62,359 nt of DNA, taken from positions 1 to 62,359 of the forward strand of contig NZ_JACHEM010000021.1 in the NCBI RefSeq assembly GCF_014207445.1. Reading direction: 5' to 3'. The first letter of the stretch is position 1. Every line of letters starts with the position of its first letter. Position numbers and translations under genes: made by a program. This DNA comes from Streptomyces candidus. Lineage in GTDB: Bacteria; Actinomycetota; Actinomycetes; Streptomycetales; Streptomycetaceae. The notes beneath the pieces were generated by a model. That model was not told where the DNA came from and searched no databases. It saw nothing but the letters and a program-made list of their open reading frames with translations. This document shows positions 41,213 through 49,261 of the stretch, one piece after another.

Positions 41213-41886
41213 TGACGCTCCGCCAGTTCTATTGGAACGGGCTTCACGTCCCCTTCATAGCGCCATGGAGCCGCGAGAAGCCCCTCCCGTACACCGTCAT
41301 CCGGCGACGAGGGCGCAGAGGCGAGGGGCTCGGCTTCGCCGACGAACTCAGTACCGCTGACCGCAGGGACGCTGTCCTGTGGATGCGGTATGCCGTCGTG
41401 CGCGGGGCCGGGAAGCCCGATCTGGCTGGCGTGCACCCGCTGCGCCAGAGACAGGCCATGTCCCACATGCTGTGCCAGGTCTGCGGAAAGTCCACGTATG
41501 ACGACCCGGCGTACGAGCGGTGGGGTGAGCGGCACCTGGTCCTCATGCGTGCCGTGGACGGCCGTCTGATCAACGAGGGCGAGCGAACCGCCACGCCCCC
41601 CGTGTGCGAGCCGTGCGCAGTCGAATCCGTCCGCGCCTGCCCGCATCTGCGCAAGGGCTATACCGCGGCTCTGGTGCAACATGCCCAGCCATGGGGGGTC
41701 GCTGGCACCGTCTACGACCCCGAGACCCTCAAGCCCCTTCTCCCAGACTCCGAGGAGAGCCTCACAGAGGTGGGGTTCGACCAACCGTCGATCCGATGGG
41801 TTCTGGCGGCCCGCGATGTCGCGACCCTGCACGGCTGCACGACCGTCGATCTGGAAGACCTCGCGGCTCAGGGAGCCGTGGCCTAG
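41209..41886 (+). CDS. Hypothetical zinc-binding protein, 225 aa
   Basis: ATG 41209 (second ATG directly after). Residues 1-40 contain a basic RRRGRRGEG patch; CQVCG (about 89-93) and CEPC (about 134-137) form a plausible four-Cys zinc site around a small domain, and a later CPHLRK is nearby. Soluble. Last gene of the coupled chain. Confidence 0.65.
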   Translation: MMTLRQFYWNGLHVPFIAPWSREKPLPYTVIRRRGRRGEGLGFADELSTADRRDAVLWMRYAVVRGAGKPDLAGVHPLRQRQAMSHMLCQVCGKSTYDDPAYERWGERHLVLMRAVDGRLINEGERTATPPVCEPCAVESVRACPHLRKGYTAALVQHAQPWGVAGTVYDPETLKPLLPDSEESLTEVGFDQPSIRWVLAARDVATLHGCTTVDLEDLAAQGAVA

Positions 41887-41941
41887 ACCCCCGTCGCCGG
41901 ATCGGCCGCCAGAATCCCCGGTCCGCCCGACGGTTCATGCC

Positions 41942-41995
41942 CCCCGGCGCGGGACAACCAGCATGTCCCCCTCGTGCCCAGGCCCCGCGCCGGGG
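41942..41995 (+). terminator. Possible terminator of the coupled chain
   Basis: CCCCGGCGCGGG (41942-41953) and CCCGCGCCGGGG (41984-41995), a 12-bp perfect inverted repeat with a 30-nt loop between 41886 and 42046. Confidence 0.4.
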
Positions 41996-42045
41996 ACCTC
42001 ACTTCCTGAACGCCCCGTATCCCGTAGAGAAAGGGCACCATCAAC

Positions 42046-42957
42046 ATGTCGGACACCATCCACCCCGCTTCAGTCCTGACCACCATCCCGCCGCAGACGA
42101 ACGCACCGTCGGAGGGACGGGCCGAGATCGAGCAGCTTGCGGGCTCGCCCACTACGTGGGAGTTGAAGACGGACCGCGGCGGCACAACCGTCTGGCGGGT
42201 GACCGGTCCGATTGGGCAATGGGCGCTGAAGATCGGCCGGGGAGAAGGCGCCGCCGTGGTGGGCCGGGAAGCGGAGGTGCTCGGCCGCCTTCACTCCACC
42301 GTGCCCTCGGCTTCCTACGGTGCGCGGGCCAAGAGCAACAGGGCCTCCACTAGCGCCTGGCTGCTCACCCCGTGGCTTGACGGCACTTCCACTTGGGAGG
42401 TCTTCCGTGCCGTCCGCGACGGCAAGACCGAGCGGGACGAGGCCCTGGCCGCGGCCGTCGATCTGGCCACCGCCATCGGCTCGCTGCACCAGAGCGGATG
42501 GGTCCATGGAGACATACAGCCCCATCACTCCATCCACACGCCGAGCGGCGTACGACTGATCGGCTGCTCGTGGGCGTGGAACATGGAGCTGGCGCCCTCG
42601 TACGCCTTCCACGGAGGGTTGTTGCACCTCATGCCCCCCGAGCTGATGGCGCGCGTCGAGTCTGGAGAACGGCCGGTCGGTCCGAGCCAGCCCGACGAGA
42701 CATACGCACTGGCAGCCGGCCTGTGGTGGGCCGCCTCGAACTCCTGGCCTCTGGACTACGCCCAGATCGGGATCGACCCGGGGAAGTTCACGGCGAAGGC
42801 GCTGCGGCAGGTACTTCTGCGCCGCTGGGCACCACTCGGCCACATCCCCGAGTGGCCACAGCTGGAGGAAGTCCTGCGGCCCGTACTCGCCACACGCCCG
42901 CACGAGCGCCCGTCAGCGCTGCAACTCGCTCAGTGGCTTCGTTCCGTGTCCCCGTAG
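42046..42957 (+). CDS. Protein kinase-like protein with altered active site, 303 aa
   Basis: ATG 42046 with GAGAAAGGG further upstream. Kinase-like landmarks: a Lys in WALKIGRGEG (about 60-69) for the ATP-binding Lys, VHGDIQPHH (about 158-166) for the catalytic loop, and a LMPPELMARVESG segment (about 199-211) for the APE region. However, the loop Asn is His and the DFG motif is replaced by IGCS (about 175-178). It may be a pseudokinase or an atypical phosphotransferase. Alone between hairpins 41942-41995 and 42976-43019. Confidence 0.7.
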   Translation: MSDTIHPASVLTTIPPQTNAPSEGRAEIEQLAGSPTTWELKTDRGGTTVWRVTGPIGQWALKIGRGEGAAVVGREAEVLGRLHSTVPSASYGARAKSNRASTSAWLLTPWLDGTSTWEVFRAVRDGKTERDEALAAAVDLATAIGSLHQSGWVHGDIQPHHSIHTPSGVRLIGCSWAWNMELAPSYAFHGGLLHLMPPELMARVESGERPVGPSQPDETYALAAGLWWAASNSWPLDYAQIGIDPGKFTAKALRQVLLRRWAPLGHIPEWPQLEEVLRPVLATRPHERPSALQLAQWLRSVSP

Positions 42958-42975
42958 AGCGCGGCGGACCACTGG

Positions 42976-43019
42976 CGTGCGGAAGGGCCCCACGGGAATC
43001 CGTAGGGCCCTTCCGCACG
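42976..43019. terminator. Bidirectional terminator
   Basis: CGTGCGGAAGGGCCC (42976-42990) / GGGCCCTTCCGCACG (43005-43019), between convergent genes. Confidence 0.75.
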
Positions 43020-43044
43020 TGCAGCCGTAGTTGCGGCCTGCGGC

Positions 43045-44514
43045 CTATGCGAGCGCCGCCTCCTTCTCCTCGTCGATCGTCTTACTCTCGCGCTGGTGCC
43101 CGATGGTGACGGGCGCCTCCTGGTCTTGGCGTTCCCGCAGCTCGCTCCCGCCAGTCGTCCCGTCATCTGCGGGGCCCTGGTGTTCGGGTGCAGGCTCGGG
43201 TGCCACTGGCGGGGCGGCGGCCGCCGCTGTGCGCTGAGCCTGCTGTGCTTCCTGCGCGATCTGCCGGAGCTCGGGAAGGAGTTGCCCCAGCGCCCGGCGG
43301 ACGGCCCCATCCTGCATCAGCCCTTCTTGATTTCCCCTACCATCCAGTCCTTTCCCGGCCGCCTTGCCCAGCTGTATGTTGGCCGCGTACGCAACCCCAT
43401 TGCGGACCTGCGCATGATCGGCGAGGACACGCAGGTCGCCATTCCGGATCTGGGCTACGAGGACCTCCCGGAGTTGGGACTTCGCCGACCCGGCATCCGG
43501 TGCCTGTACTGGCATCGGCTGGACTGGAGGGCGCGAAGCCGCCTGGGGGCTCACGGGCTGCGCGGGAGGCTGCTGGGCCGCGGCTATCGGCACGGGGGCC
43601 CCGGTGTTTGGTACGGGAGCCGGCGCCGTCGGGGCCTGCTGGACGGGAGCGGGGCGCGGAACCGGCACCGCTGCCTCACCTCGCGGCACGGGCGACGGTG
43701 CGACAGCCTCAGCCGGTTGCGCTGCCGGGCGGGGAGCCCCAACGTCCTCCGCCCGCGGCTCCGGAGCCGGAACCTCCGTGGCGGGAAGGGGCTTCCTGGA
43801 GCCGGGGGCGCGGACGTACTCCAGGGTGTCGTGCAGATCCTCGCGCCACCTCTTCCACATCTGCCGTGGGTAGCCGACGAACGGCACCCACAGCAGCAGG
43901 CTGTAGCCCCGCTCCGCGTTCTTCTTTTTCTTCTTCGGATACTTCCCCAGGACCAGCTGTTCCACCTTTTTGAGCAAGGACTCCAGGAAGATGGCGTAAA
44001 CCAGGGGCGGGATGACCGCGACAAGCCGACCGCCGAGGGTGGGCGACTCTCCGGGGGCGTGAGGGGTGTGCAGCAGGTTCATTACGGCCGAGGCCACGAT
44101 GAACCCGACCAGGTAGAAGCGGGTCAGCTGGCTGGACCGAGCGGTAAGCGCCTCGAACAGCCGCAGCAGTGACAGGCCGAGCGCACCGGCGTCCAGCAGG
44201 AGAGCGAAACCTGTTGCCGCGGTCCACGAGCCTCCGTTGCGGTCGAAGGCGTACGCCTTCTGTGCGCCGAAGCTCAGCCAGGCCGCGATGCCCGCGATAC
44301 AGAAGATGATGACGAAGGACACCGAAAGACTGGTAACAGCGAGACGGCGTCGCCACGTCTTACGCCGTTCCACCGCCAACTTCTCGCGGTCTTCCGCAGA
44401 CAGCTTGTCCTGCTCACGCGTCCGGCGGGAACGGAGCACCAGGGCCACGACGCCGAGGACGCAAAGCGCCGCGAAGCCGATACCGGCAGGCAGCAGGAAC
44501 TTCTCGACCTTCAT
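43045..44514 (-). CDS. DUF2637-like membrane protein with long cytoplasmic tail, 489 aa
   Basis: Residues 1-200 have a start helix and four further membrane segments, with AAWLSFGAQKAYAFDR and a GALGLSLL motif recalling DUF2637 proteins, which are frequent in Streptomyces plasmids near spread/transfer (Spd) functions. A KKKKK run near 197 is followed by a Pro/Ala/Val linker of about 110 residues and a helical C-terminal domain (about 350-450). Role in intramycelial spread is plausible but unproven. Confidence 0.7.
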   Translation of the reverse strand: MKVEKFLLPAGIGFAALCVLGVVALVLRSRRTREQDKLSAEDREKLAVERRKTWRRRLAVTSLSVSFVIIFCIAGIAAWLSFGAQKAYAFDRNGGSWTAATGFALLLDAGALGLSLLRLFEALTARSSQLTRFYLVGFIVASAVMNLLHTPHAPGESPTLGGRLVAVIPPLVYAIFLESLLKKVEQLVLGKYPKKKKKNAERGYSLLLWVPFVGYPRQMWKRWREDLHDTLEYVRAPGSRKPLPATEVPAPEPRAEDVGAPRPAAQPAEAVAPSPVPRGEAAVPVPRPAPVQQAPTAPAPVPNTGAPVPIAAAQQPPAQPVSPQAASRPPVQPMPVQAPDAGSAKSQLREVLVAQIRNGDLRVLADHAQVRNGVAYAANIQLGKAAGKGLDGRGNQEGLMQDGAVRRALGQLLPELRQIAQEAQQAQRTAAAAAPPVAPEPAPEHQGPADDGTTGGSELRERQDQEAPVTIGHQRESKTIDEEKEAALA

Positions 44515-44730
44515 CCGCGGGACCCCTTCTTCCCGCTCGCGGGTGCGGTCGGGATGGGCCTGCGGCTGCTATCCGCCGCCTGGTGACGCATGGTCACTCC
44601 GATCATCGGTTTCTGGGGCTCGGGCTCCATACCCTAGGTTGCGACACCCACAGCCACTGAAACCGCAGCTCCCTCTCCGGCCCCGCGGGTCCGTCCGGCC
44701 CCTGGCCCTTCGTCACCAAATGTCGAAAAC

Positions 44731-44782
44731 CCGGGGACCTGTATCGCGCGATACAGGTCCCCGGGTTGTATCGCGCGATACA
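44731..44782. promoter_or_regulatory. parS: Candidate parS: two TGTATCGCGCGATACA palindromes
   Basis: Copies at 44740-44755 and 44767-44782, centres 27 bp apart. The first sits in a 34-bp perfect palindrome (44731-44764) starting CCGGGGACCTG. They lie just after parB. The larger palindrome could also terminate parAB transcripts. Confidence 0.65.
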
Positions 44783-44797
44783 GGTCGGGTGTGGCTG

Positions 44798-45721
44798 CTA
44801 CGGCGTCGCTGCGCTCTCTCCGAGTTCGGAGAGGATGGTTCGGGCGACCAGGAGCGAGACTTCAGGCTGAGCCCGTGCGACTTCGCGGACCCTGCTCTCG
44901 TCAAAGGTCCCGGGGCCTGCCTGGAAGCGCAGCACCGGCGTGCTGGAAGACTTCTCGGAATCGTCGTCACCGTTCACGGGACTAGCTGCCAGGCCGAGTT
45001 GATCACGGATCTTCTCAAGGCTCGGCGCCCTGGTGTCCCCAGCGTCGGCCGCCGTGGTCCACACCAGACGCACCTTGTCCTTGCCGTGGTTGGTCAGCAC
45101 TGGAGAGAGCACGTCGATCTGTCGTACGCCGAGTTCTCCGACATTCAGCCCTTCCAGGGCTTCCAGCAGGGGCTCTTCCTTGACCATGCGGTAGGCGTGC
45201 TGCCGGGAGACCCCGACAACTCTGAGCCATGCAGACCAGGACCGGCACGGCTTGCCGGTCGCAGGGTCGGCGATGTGCTGCCAGCAGTTGCTTGAGTTCG
45301 CGAGCCGGACCGCCGGCCCCGCGTAGTGGAAGTACGCCGCGAGCGCCCGGCGCTCCATCGCGTCGCGGAGGGTCTGCGCGGCGTGCAGCCGCTTCTCGCA
45401 CGCGGTAATGATCTCACCGGGTGCGGCGCCTTCCGGCAGCTCGGCGGCGAGCGCCTGGTGGATGGCAGCGGGCAGGCCCTCGGCCACGGCGGTGGGGATG
45501 ACCGGGGCTGTCGGCCCGGCAAGTTCGGCACCCTGCCCGTCCGCCTGCGCCGGCAGGGTCTGACCTGGTGGGGATACCGTCTCCCCGCTCCGCCCCTCCG
45601 ACTCGGGGGTGACGTTGACGGGGAAGCCGGTCAGCGGAGGAAGCACGTGGCGTCCGCTGCCATGTGTGGATGGTTCCGGGGCCGTCTGGCCGGTGGGAAT
45701 CTGGGACCCCTTTACCGGCAT
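44798..45721 (-). CDS. parB: ParB-like plasmid partition protein, 307 aa
   Basis: Residues 1-75 are a Pro/Gly-rich flexible arm; about 110-230 are helical, with an HTH-like stretch SAWLRVVGVSRQHAYRMVKE (about 151-170) that would read parS. No canonical ParB CTPase box (GERR) is seen, so this is a ParB analogue by position and DNA-binding helix. Its ATG overlaps the stop of parA by one base, and palindromic repeats follow the gene. Confidence 0.75.
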   Translation of the reverse strand: MPVKGSQIPTGQTAPEPSTHGSGRHVLPPLTGFPVNVTPESEGRSGETVSPPGQTLPAQADGQGAELAGPTAPVIPTAVAEGLPAAIHQALAAELPEGAAPGEIITACEKRLHAAQTLRDAMERRALAAYFHYAGPAVRLANSSNCWQHIADPATGKPCRSWSAWLRVVGVSRQHAYRMVKEEPLLEALEGLNVGELGVRQIDVLSPVLTNHGKDKVRLVWTTAADAGDTRAPSLEKIRDQLGLAASPVNGDDDSEKSSSTPVLRFQAGPGTFDESRVREVARAQPEVSLLVARTILSELGESAATP

Positions 45722-46554
45722 CAGACCGCCACCTTTTCCAGTTCGCGCTCGATGATGAGCCCCGTACCGAGAGCCTCATCGCGAGTGATGATCTTGGACT
45801 CGACCAGGAGCGGGATGAAGTTGGTCAGGTCCCTCCAGCGAGGGCGCTCCTTGTCGGCGGCGGTCTCCTCCCTGTCCTCGAAGACGGTTGCCGGGCCAGG
45901 AATCCGTCCGTAGGCCCGCTTGTAGGCGACCAGCATGGGGATCTCCGTGTCGAGCAACGGGTAGGGGCCGCCCTCCTGGTCCTCGGCGAGGAGACGTTCG
46001 CGGGCATCGATCCGGTCGTTGCTGTTCTCGCAGCGGCTGAGCACGAAGTACATGTCCAGCGGCTTGCCGGTGTTGTTGAGCGCCGCCCCCATGAACACGG
46101 CCTGACGCGTCTGGGGTGCCTGCTCGGTGTCGCCTTCGTCCGGGCACAGCGGGATGAGGAGGATGTTCACGCGGCGGACGGCCGCCAGGAAGCATTCGTA
46201 GTTCCCGCCGCCCACGTCCACCACGATGTCGTCGACGTCACCGCGCGCCTTGATCTTGTCGATCTCCTTATCGAGGTTGGCGAACGGATAGCGGATGACC
46301 TCGAAGGGCCAGGGGAAGTAGCCGCGCAACTTGGCCTTCTCCGGCCACTTGCTGCTCGTTTGGCTGGCACTGTCCGCGTCGAACAGTACGACCTTCCGGC
46401 CGAGGACAACCGCCAGGAACAGGGCGATGAGCTTGGCCAGCCTCGTCTTCCCCGTGCCGCCCTTCAGGGCGCCAACTGCGATGCAACGGGTGTCCTTTGG
46501 GCGTGCCTTCGCGATGTCCGGGGGGCCGCTAGGCTCAGGGATGAGTGTCGTCAC
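45721..46554 (-). CDS. parA: ParA-like partition ATPase, 277 aa
   Basis: Walker A KGGTGKTRLAKL (about 30-41) with the deviant Lys, LFDADSASQT (about 59-68) for the A' motif, and DDIVVDVGGGNYE (about 106-118) with the Walker B Asp. GTG 46554 follows GAGGAA closely; a longer frame to 46626 lacks a site. With ParB and the nearby palindromes it forms a partition locus that keeps the replicon in dividing cells. Confidence 0.85.
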   Translation of the reverse strand: MTTLIPEPSGPPDIAKARPKDTRCIAVGALKGGTGKTRLAKLIALFLAVVLGRKVVLFDADSASQTSSKWPEKAKLRGYFPWPFEVIRYPFANLDKEIDKIKARGDVDDIVVDVGGGNYECFLAAVRRVNILLIPLCPDEGDTEQAPQTRQAVFMGAALNNTGKPLDMYFVLSRCENSNDRIDARERLLAEDQEGGPYPLLDTEIPMLVAYKRAYGRIPGPATVFEDREETAADKERPRWRDLTNFIPLLVESKIITRDEALGTGLIIERELEKVAV

Positions 46555-46716
46555 GATCTTCCTCGCAAAAGGGTGGGTTTTGACGGTTGGTCTGAACGGT
46601 GCCCGTCTCTGGCAGGAGACGGACACCGAGGCTTCCGGGAGCGAGCGTATCCGCGCGGGTACCTCGGGGCTGGCAAGACCGCCTGCATCGGGGCCGACCG
46701 GCCCCGTGGTCTGTTC

Positions 46717-46773
46717 TGACCGGCATGACGAAGGCCCCCACCTACTAGGTGGGGGCCTTCGTCATGCCGGTCA
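46717..46773. terminator. Very long hairpin upstream of parA
   Basis: 26-bp perfect arms (46717-46742 / 46748-46773) with loop TACTA; starts TGACCGGCATGACGAAGG. Lies between parA (upstream side) and the toxin gene 3' end. Positions 46774-46930 hold no supported gene. Confidence 0.65.
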
Positions 46774-46930
46774 GGGCGAAGGGCAGACGCGCGTCGAACG
46801 TGGACCACTACGGCGAGGGCGGCGTGGTCGACGGAATGCGAGTGCGGTCAACCCGGCGGGGTACTCCTCGCGGGTGATCTTGGTGGCCTTGATGTGCACT
46901 GCGGTGAGCCCGCGGACCTCGGGCCGATCA

Positions 46931-47323
46931 TCACGGCAGGTCTTCCAGCTCGATGTCCGGGTACAACGCGCGGAGCCGGTCGGGCTCTCCCGTGATCACT
47001 GGCCACTGTCTGGCAGCCGCCAGGTAGGCGACGTGACCGGCCGCAGTGCCAGCCCCGGTGTCGACGTTCGAGCGCAGGAGGCCCGCCCCGCGAGCGTCCG
47101 CCTCGTCCAGCGCCGCGACGGTCAGGAGCGGGAACCGGAGGATGGCCGACAGGGCGTGGGCGGCATCGGGCTTCAGGCTGGCGTACGCATCCGACAAAGC
47201 GGTGGACGGAGCCAGGAGCGGGATCACGCGCTGGTGAGCGATCGACAGCAGGGCCTGCATGTAGAGACTGCCTCGGGCGGCGGCCGCCAGCGCCGTGGTG
47301 TCGAGGATGCGGCCGCCGATCAC
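46931..47323 (-). CDS. PIN-domain toxin (VapC-like), 130 aa
   Basis: GTG 47323 overlaps the antitoxin stop. PIN pattern: first Asp in GGRILDTTAL (about 3-12), a central ALDEADA with acidic residues, and VITGEPDRL (about 109-117) at the end. The third conserved acidic position (usually D in D..iaa) is His in AGHVAYLAAA. Predicted RNase of a type II toxin-antitoxin pair that stabilises the plasmid. Confidence 0.8.
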   Translation of the reverse strand: MIGGRILDTTALAAAARGSLYMQALLSIAHQRVIPLLAPSTALSDAYASLKPDAAHALSAILRFPLLTVAALDEADARGAGLLRSNVDTGAGTAAGHVAYLAAARQWPVITGEPDRLRALYPDIELEDLP

Positions 47324-47592
47324 GCGGCGCTGCTCTGCTCGGTGCCGCCGGTGATGCCGAGCGCCTTGGCGGCCCATTCCTCGTGCTCAGGGCCGGGCCG
47401 GTCGCCGGGGAAGAGGCGGGAGAGGACGGCGTCGACCTCGGTGGATTCCTGTTCGCGCTGTAGCAGGGACTGGATGTGTCCCGATACGCTGGCAATCTGC
47501 CCTGCGGCCTCCCGCTCTTTGAGCTGGTCGAGGACCTCCTGCGGGAGGGTGATCGCCGTTTTCGCTTTGGGTGGGTTCTTAGGCTCGGTCAT
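47320..47592 (-). CDS. Ribbon-helix-helix antitoxin, 90 aa
   Basis: ATG 47592. Residues 8-45 have the pattern KTAITLPQEVLDQLKERE...VSGHIQSLL, a ribbon-helix-helix DNA-binding fold; the tail would bind the PIN toxin. A TGGTATTAC extended -10 on the minus strand ends six bases before the ATG, so the mRNA may be leaderless. Confidence 0.8.
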   Translation of the reverse strand: MTEPKNPPKAKTAITLPQEVLDQLKEREAAGQIASVSGHIQSLLQREQESTEVDAVLSRLFPGDRPGPEHEEWAAKALGITGGTEQSSAA

Positions 47593-47643
47593 ACCCGAGT
47601 AATACCACTCTCCGGGATGTGTCGGGAGGGGTTCGCCGAACTT

Positions 47644-47701
47644 GTTGGCTGGAGCCAACGCGGGGTGGGTAGGCTCGCTTCTCGTGTTGGCTGTAACCAA
47701 C
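47644..47701 (+). promoter_or_regulatory. Paired GTTGGCT palindromes
   Basis: GTTGGCTGGAGCCAAC (47644-47659) and GTTGGCTGTAACCAAC (47686-47701), 42 bp apart (four helical turns), between the antitoxin gene and the HTH gene at 47715. Confidence 0.6.
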
Positions 47702-47714
47702 AAAGGGGAGTCCG

Positions 47715-48122
47715 TTGTACGACATCGACATGTTCGCCGACGAGGTCGAGCAGCTCGCGGGCCAGGCCGACCAGGCCGAGGGTGCCGAGCGCGTTGAGCT
47801 CCTGGCCCGCGCCGCCAACCTGGCTATAGACCCGCTGCGCCGGATCGAGCTGCTGATGCTGGTCGCGGACGCTGCGGGCCGCGCCGCGCATCAGGCGGTC
47901 GCTCCGGCACGCCGGGGTGAGAACAGGGCGGGGAACCCTGCGACGTACGAACAGATCGGTGTGGCCGCCGGTTTGAGCCGGGATGTTGCCCACCGGCAGC
48001 ACACCCACGGTGAGGCCCTGTCGTGGCCGGCCAGGCGGCGGGGCGTGCACAACGGACGTACCTCTTCCCGTCGGGAGGCGGCGGAGAAGACGGACACGAG
48101 CAGGGGAGAGAAGGTCAAATGA
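47715..48122 (+). CDS. HTH-type protein, 135 aa
   Basis: TTG 47715 with AAGGGGAG four bases upstream. Residues 1-70 are two amphipathic helices; about 74-98 a helix-turn-helix TYEQIGVAAGLSRDVAHRQH; then a basic disordered tail. The paired GTTGGCT palindromes directly in front may be its own operators. Overlaps the next small gene (ATGA). Confidence 0.65.
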   Translation: MYDIDMFADEVEQLAGQADQAEGAERVELLARAANLAIDPLRRIELLMLVADAAGRAAHQAVAPARRGENRAGNPATYEQIGVAAGLSRDVAHRQHTHGEALSWPARRRGVHNGRTSSRREAAEKTDTSRGEKVK

Positions 48123-48271
48123 CCGAGGACGAGATCGCGCGAGGCGTCGCGCGTGGGCTGCAAGCGCACGAACGCCGCCGTGCCGAAGGCCAGGCCCGTT
48201 CCCTGCTCGCGGGCCTGGCGATCCTGATGGCGGCCACCGTCGCCTTCATCGTGCTGGTGACATACGGATGA
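48119..48271 (+). CDS. Small membrane protein, 50 aa
   Basis: ATG 48119 overlaps the HTH gene stop. A basic helix then one membrane span (about 28-48, LLAGLAILMAATVAFIVLV). Coupled to the regulator; might anchor it or act alone. Downstream, 48297-48356 contains a 14-base near-perfect inverted repeat (GGTGGCGGCCGCAC and GTGCGGCCGCTACC) as possible terminator. Confidence 0.55.
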   Translation: MTEDEIARGVARGLQAHERRRAEGQARSLLAGLAILMAATVAFIVLVTYG

Positions 48272-48415
48272 CCGGCGGCCGTCCTCTAACCTGAAGGTGG
48301 CGGCCGCACCCACCAGTTCCAAAGAGCTGCGGCGGACCTCAGTGCGGCCGCTACCACCCCCGTACTCACCGGCGCGACCTTCGATTGCTGATGGCTGGCG
48401 TACCCGAGGCTGGCC

Positions 48416-49249
48416 TCAGCTGTCAGCGTCGAGATCCAGGAGTCTGGCCGCCGCCTCCAAGATGCTGCCTGCCTGTTCCGTGGCTGCTGGGGGCTTGCCC
48501 GACCGCTTCGAGTACGCCCGTGTCTCCCGCACGACGCCGCGCACGTATACCAGGAGGTTGGCGCGCTCGGAGGCGCTGCGCCGGTCGTCGACGGCCTCGG
48601 TGAGCTGCTCCCACCAGAACCCATCGTCGTCGGGGTCGGCGTGGATCTCTCCGGCCTCGTAGTGCTTCAGTAGAGCCCGCGCGGCCGCGTCGAGCTCGGC
48701 GTAGCGCGCTTCCCCGGCTGCGATGAACTGGGCCTCAGCGATGCGGGCCTCCATGGCCCGCCGGTCGATCAGGTGCGCGACCTGCGGCTGCCGCCGGTCG
48801 CCGGGGCGGCCCTTGACGGCGACGTACAGCCGCTTGCGGAGATTCATCGCGCTGCCCGGGTTCGGCTCCCCGAGCCGGTTCAGGTACCTAAGAACGAGGG
48901 CCATCTCCTTCCAGGAGGTACCGCCGGCGCGGGCGTCATCGATCGCGGAGAGCTGGAAGGGGTCGGCAGCGAGACGCAGCCACTCGGCCAGTTGCATGCG
49001 CAGCACCGCCGCCTTCCGGTGCGCCTCCCCCTTGAGCTGGTTGGCGTACTGCTGGGCGAAGGTGAGTACGCCGAACAGCTCGGCGTCACCGGGCCAGCGC
49101 TCCAGGTACGGCTCGCCCTTGCCGGCTTCGCGGTGCAGCTCGTACAGCCGGGCGGCCAGCACGCGCGGCTGCTCCTCGGGCGTCTCCCGTGCGGGCCGCG
49201 TGTCGCGGGCAGTCGGTGCTGGGGTTTTGCGGGGGCGTCGCATCGTCAT
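48416..49249 (-). CDS. Hypothetical helical protein, 277 aa
   Basis: Basic disordered start (1-25), then an all-helical protein rich in Ala/Arg/Leu, with FGVLTFAQQYANQLKGEAHR near the N terminus. No membrane span, no Cys cluster. Encoded 12 bp after the 293-residue membrane protein and probably in one operon with it. Not recognised. Confidence 0.65.
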   Translation of the reverse strand: MTMRRPRKTPAPTARDTRPARETPEEQPRVLAARLYELHREAGKGEPYLERWPGDAELFGVLTFAQQYANQLKGEAHRKAAVLRMQLAEWLRLAADPFQLSAIDDARAGGTSWKEMALVLRYLNRLGEPNPGSAMNLRKRLYVAVKGRPGDRRQPQVAHLIDRRAMEARIAEAQFIAAGEARYAELDAAARALLKHYEAGEIHADPDDDGFWWEQLTEAVDDRRSASERANLLVYVRGVVRETRAYSKRSGKPPAATEQAGSILEAAARLLDLDADS

Positions 49250-49261
49250 CTCGCCGGGGAT

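Noticed and set aside
46848..47495. Alternative minus-strand reading frame covering the toxin-antitoxin genes
   Set aside because: Arg/Pro-rich shadow frame over two genes with clear folds and overlapping starts.
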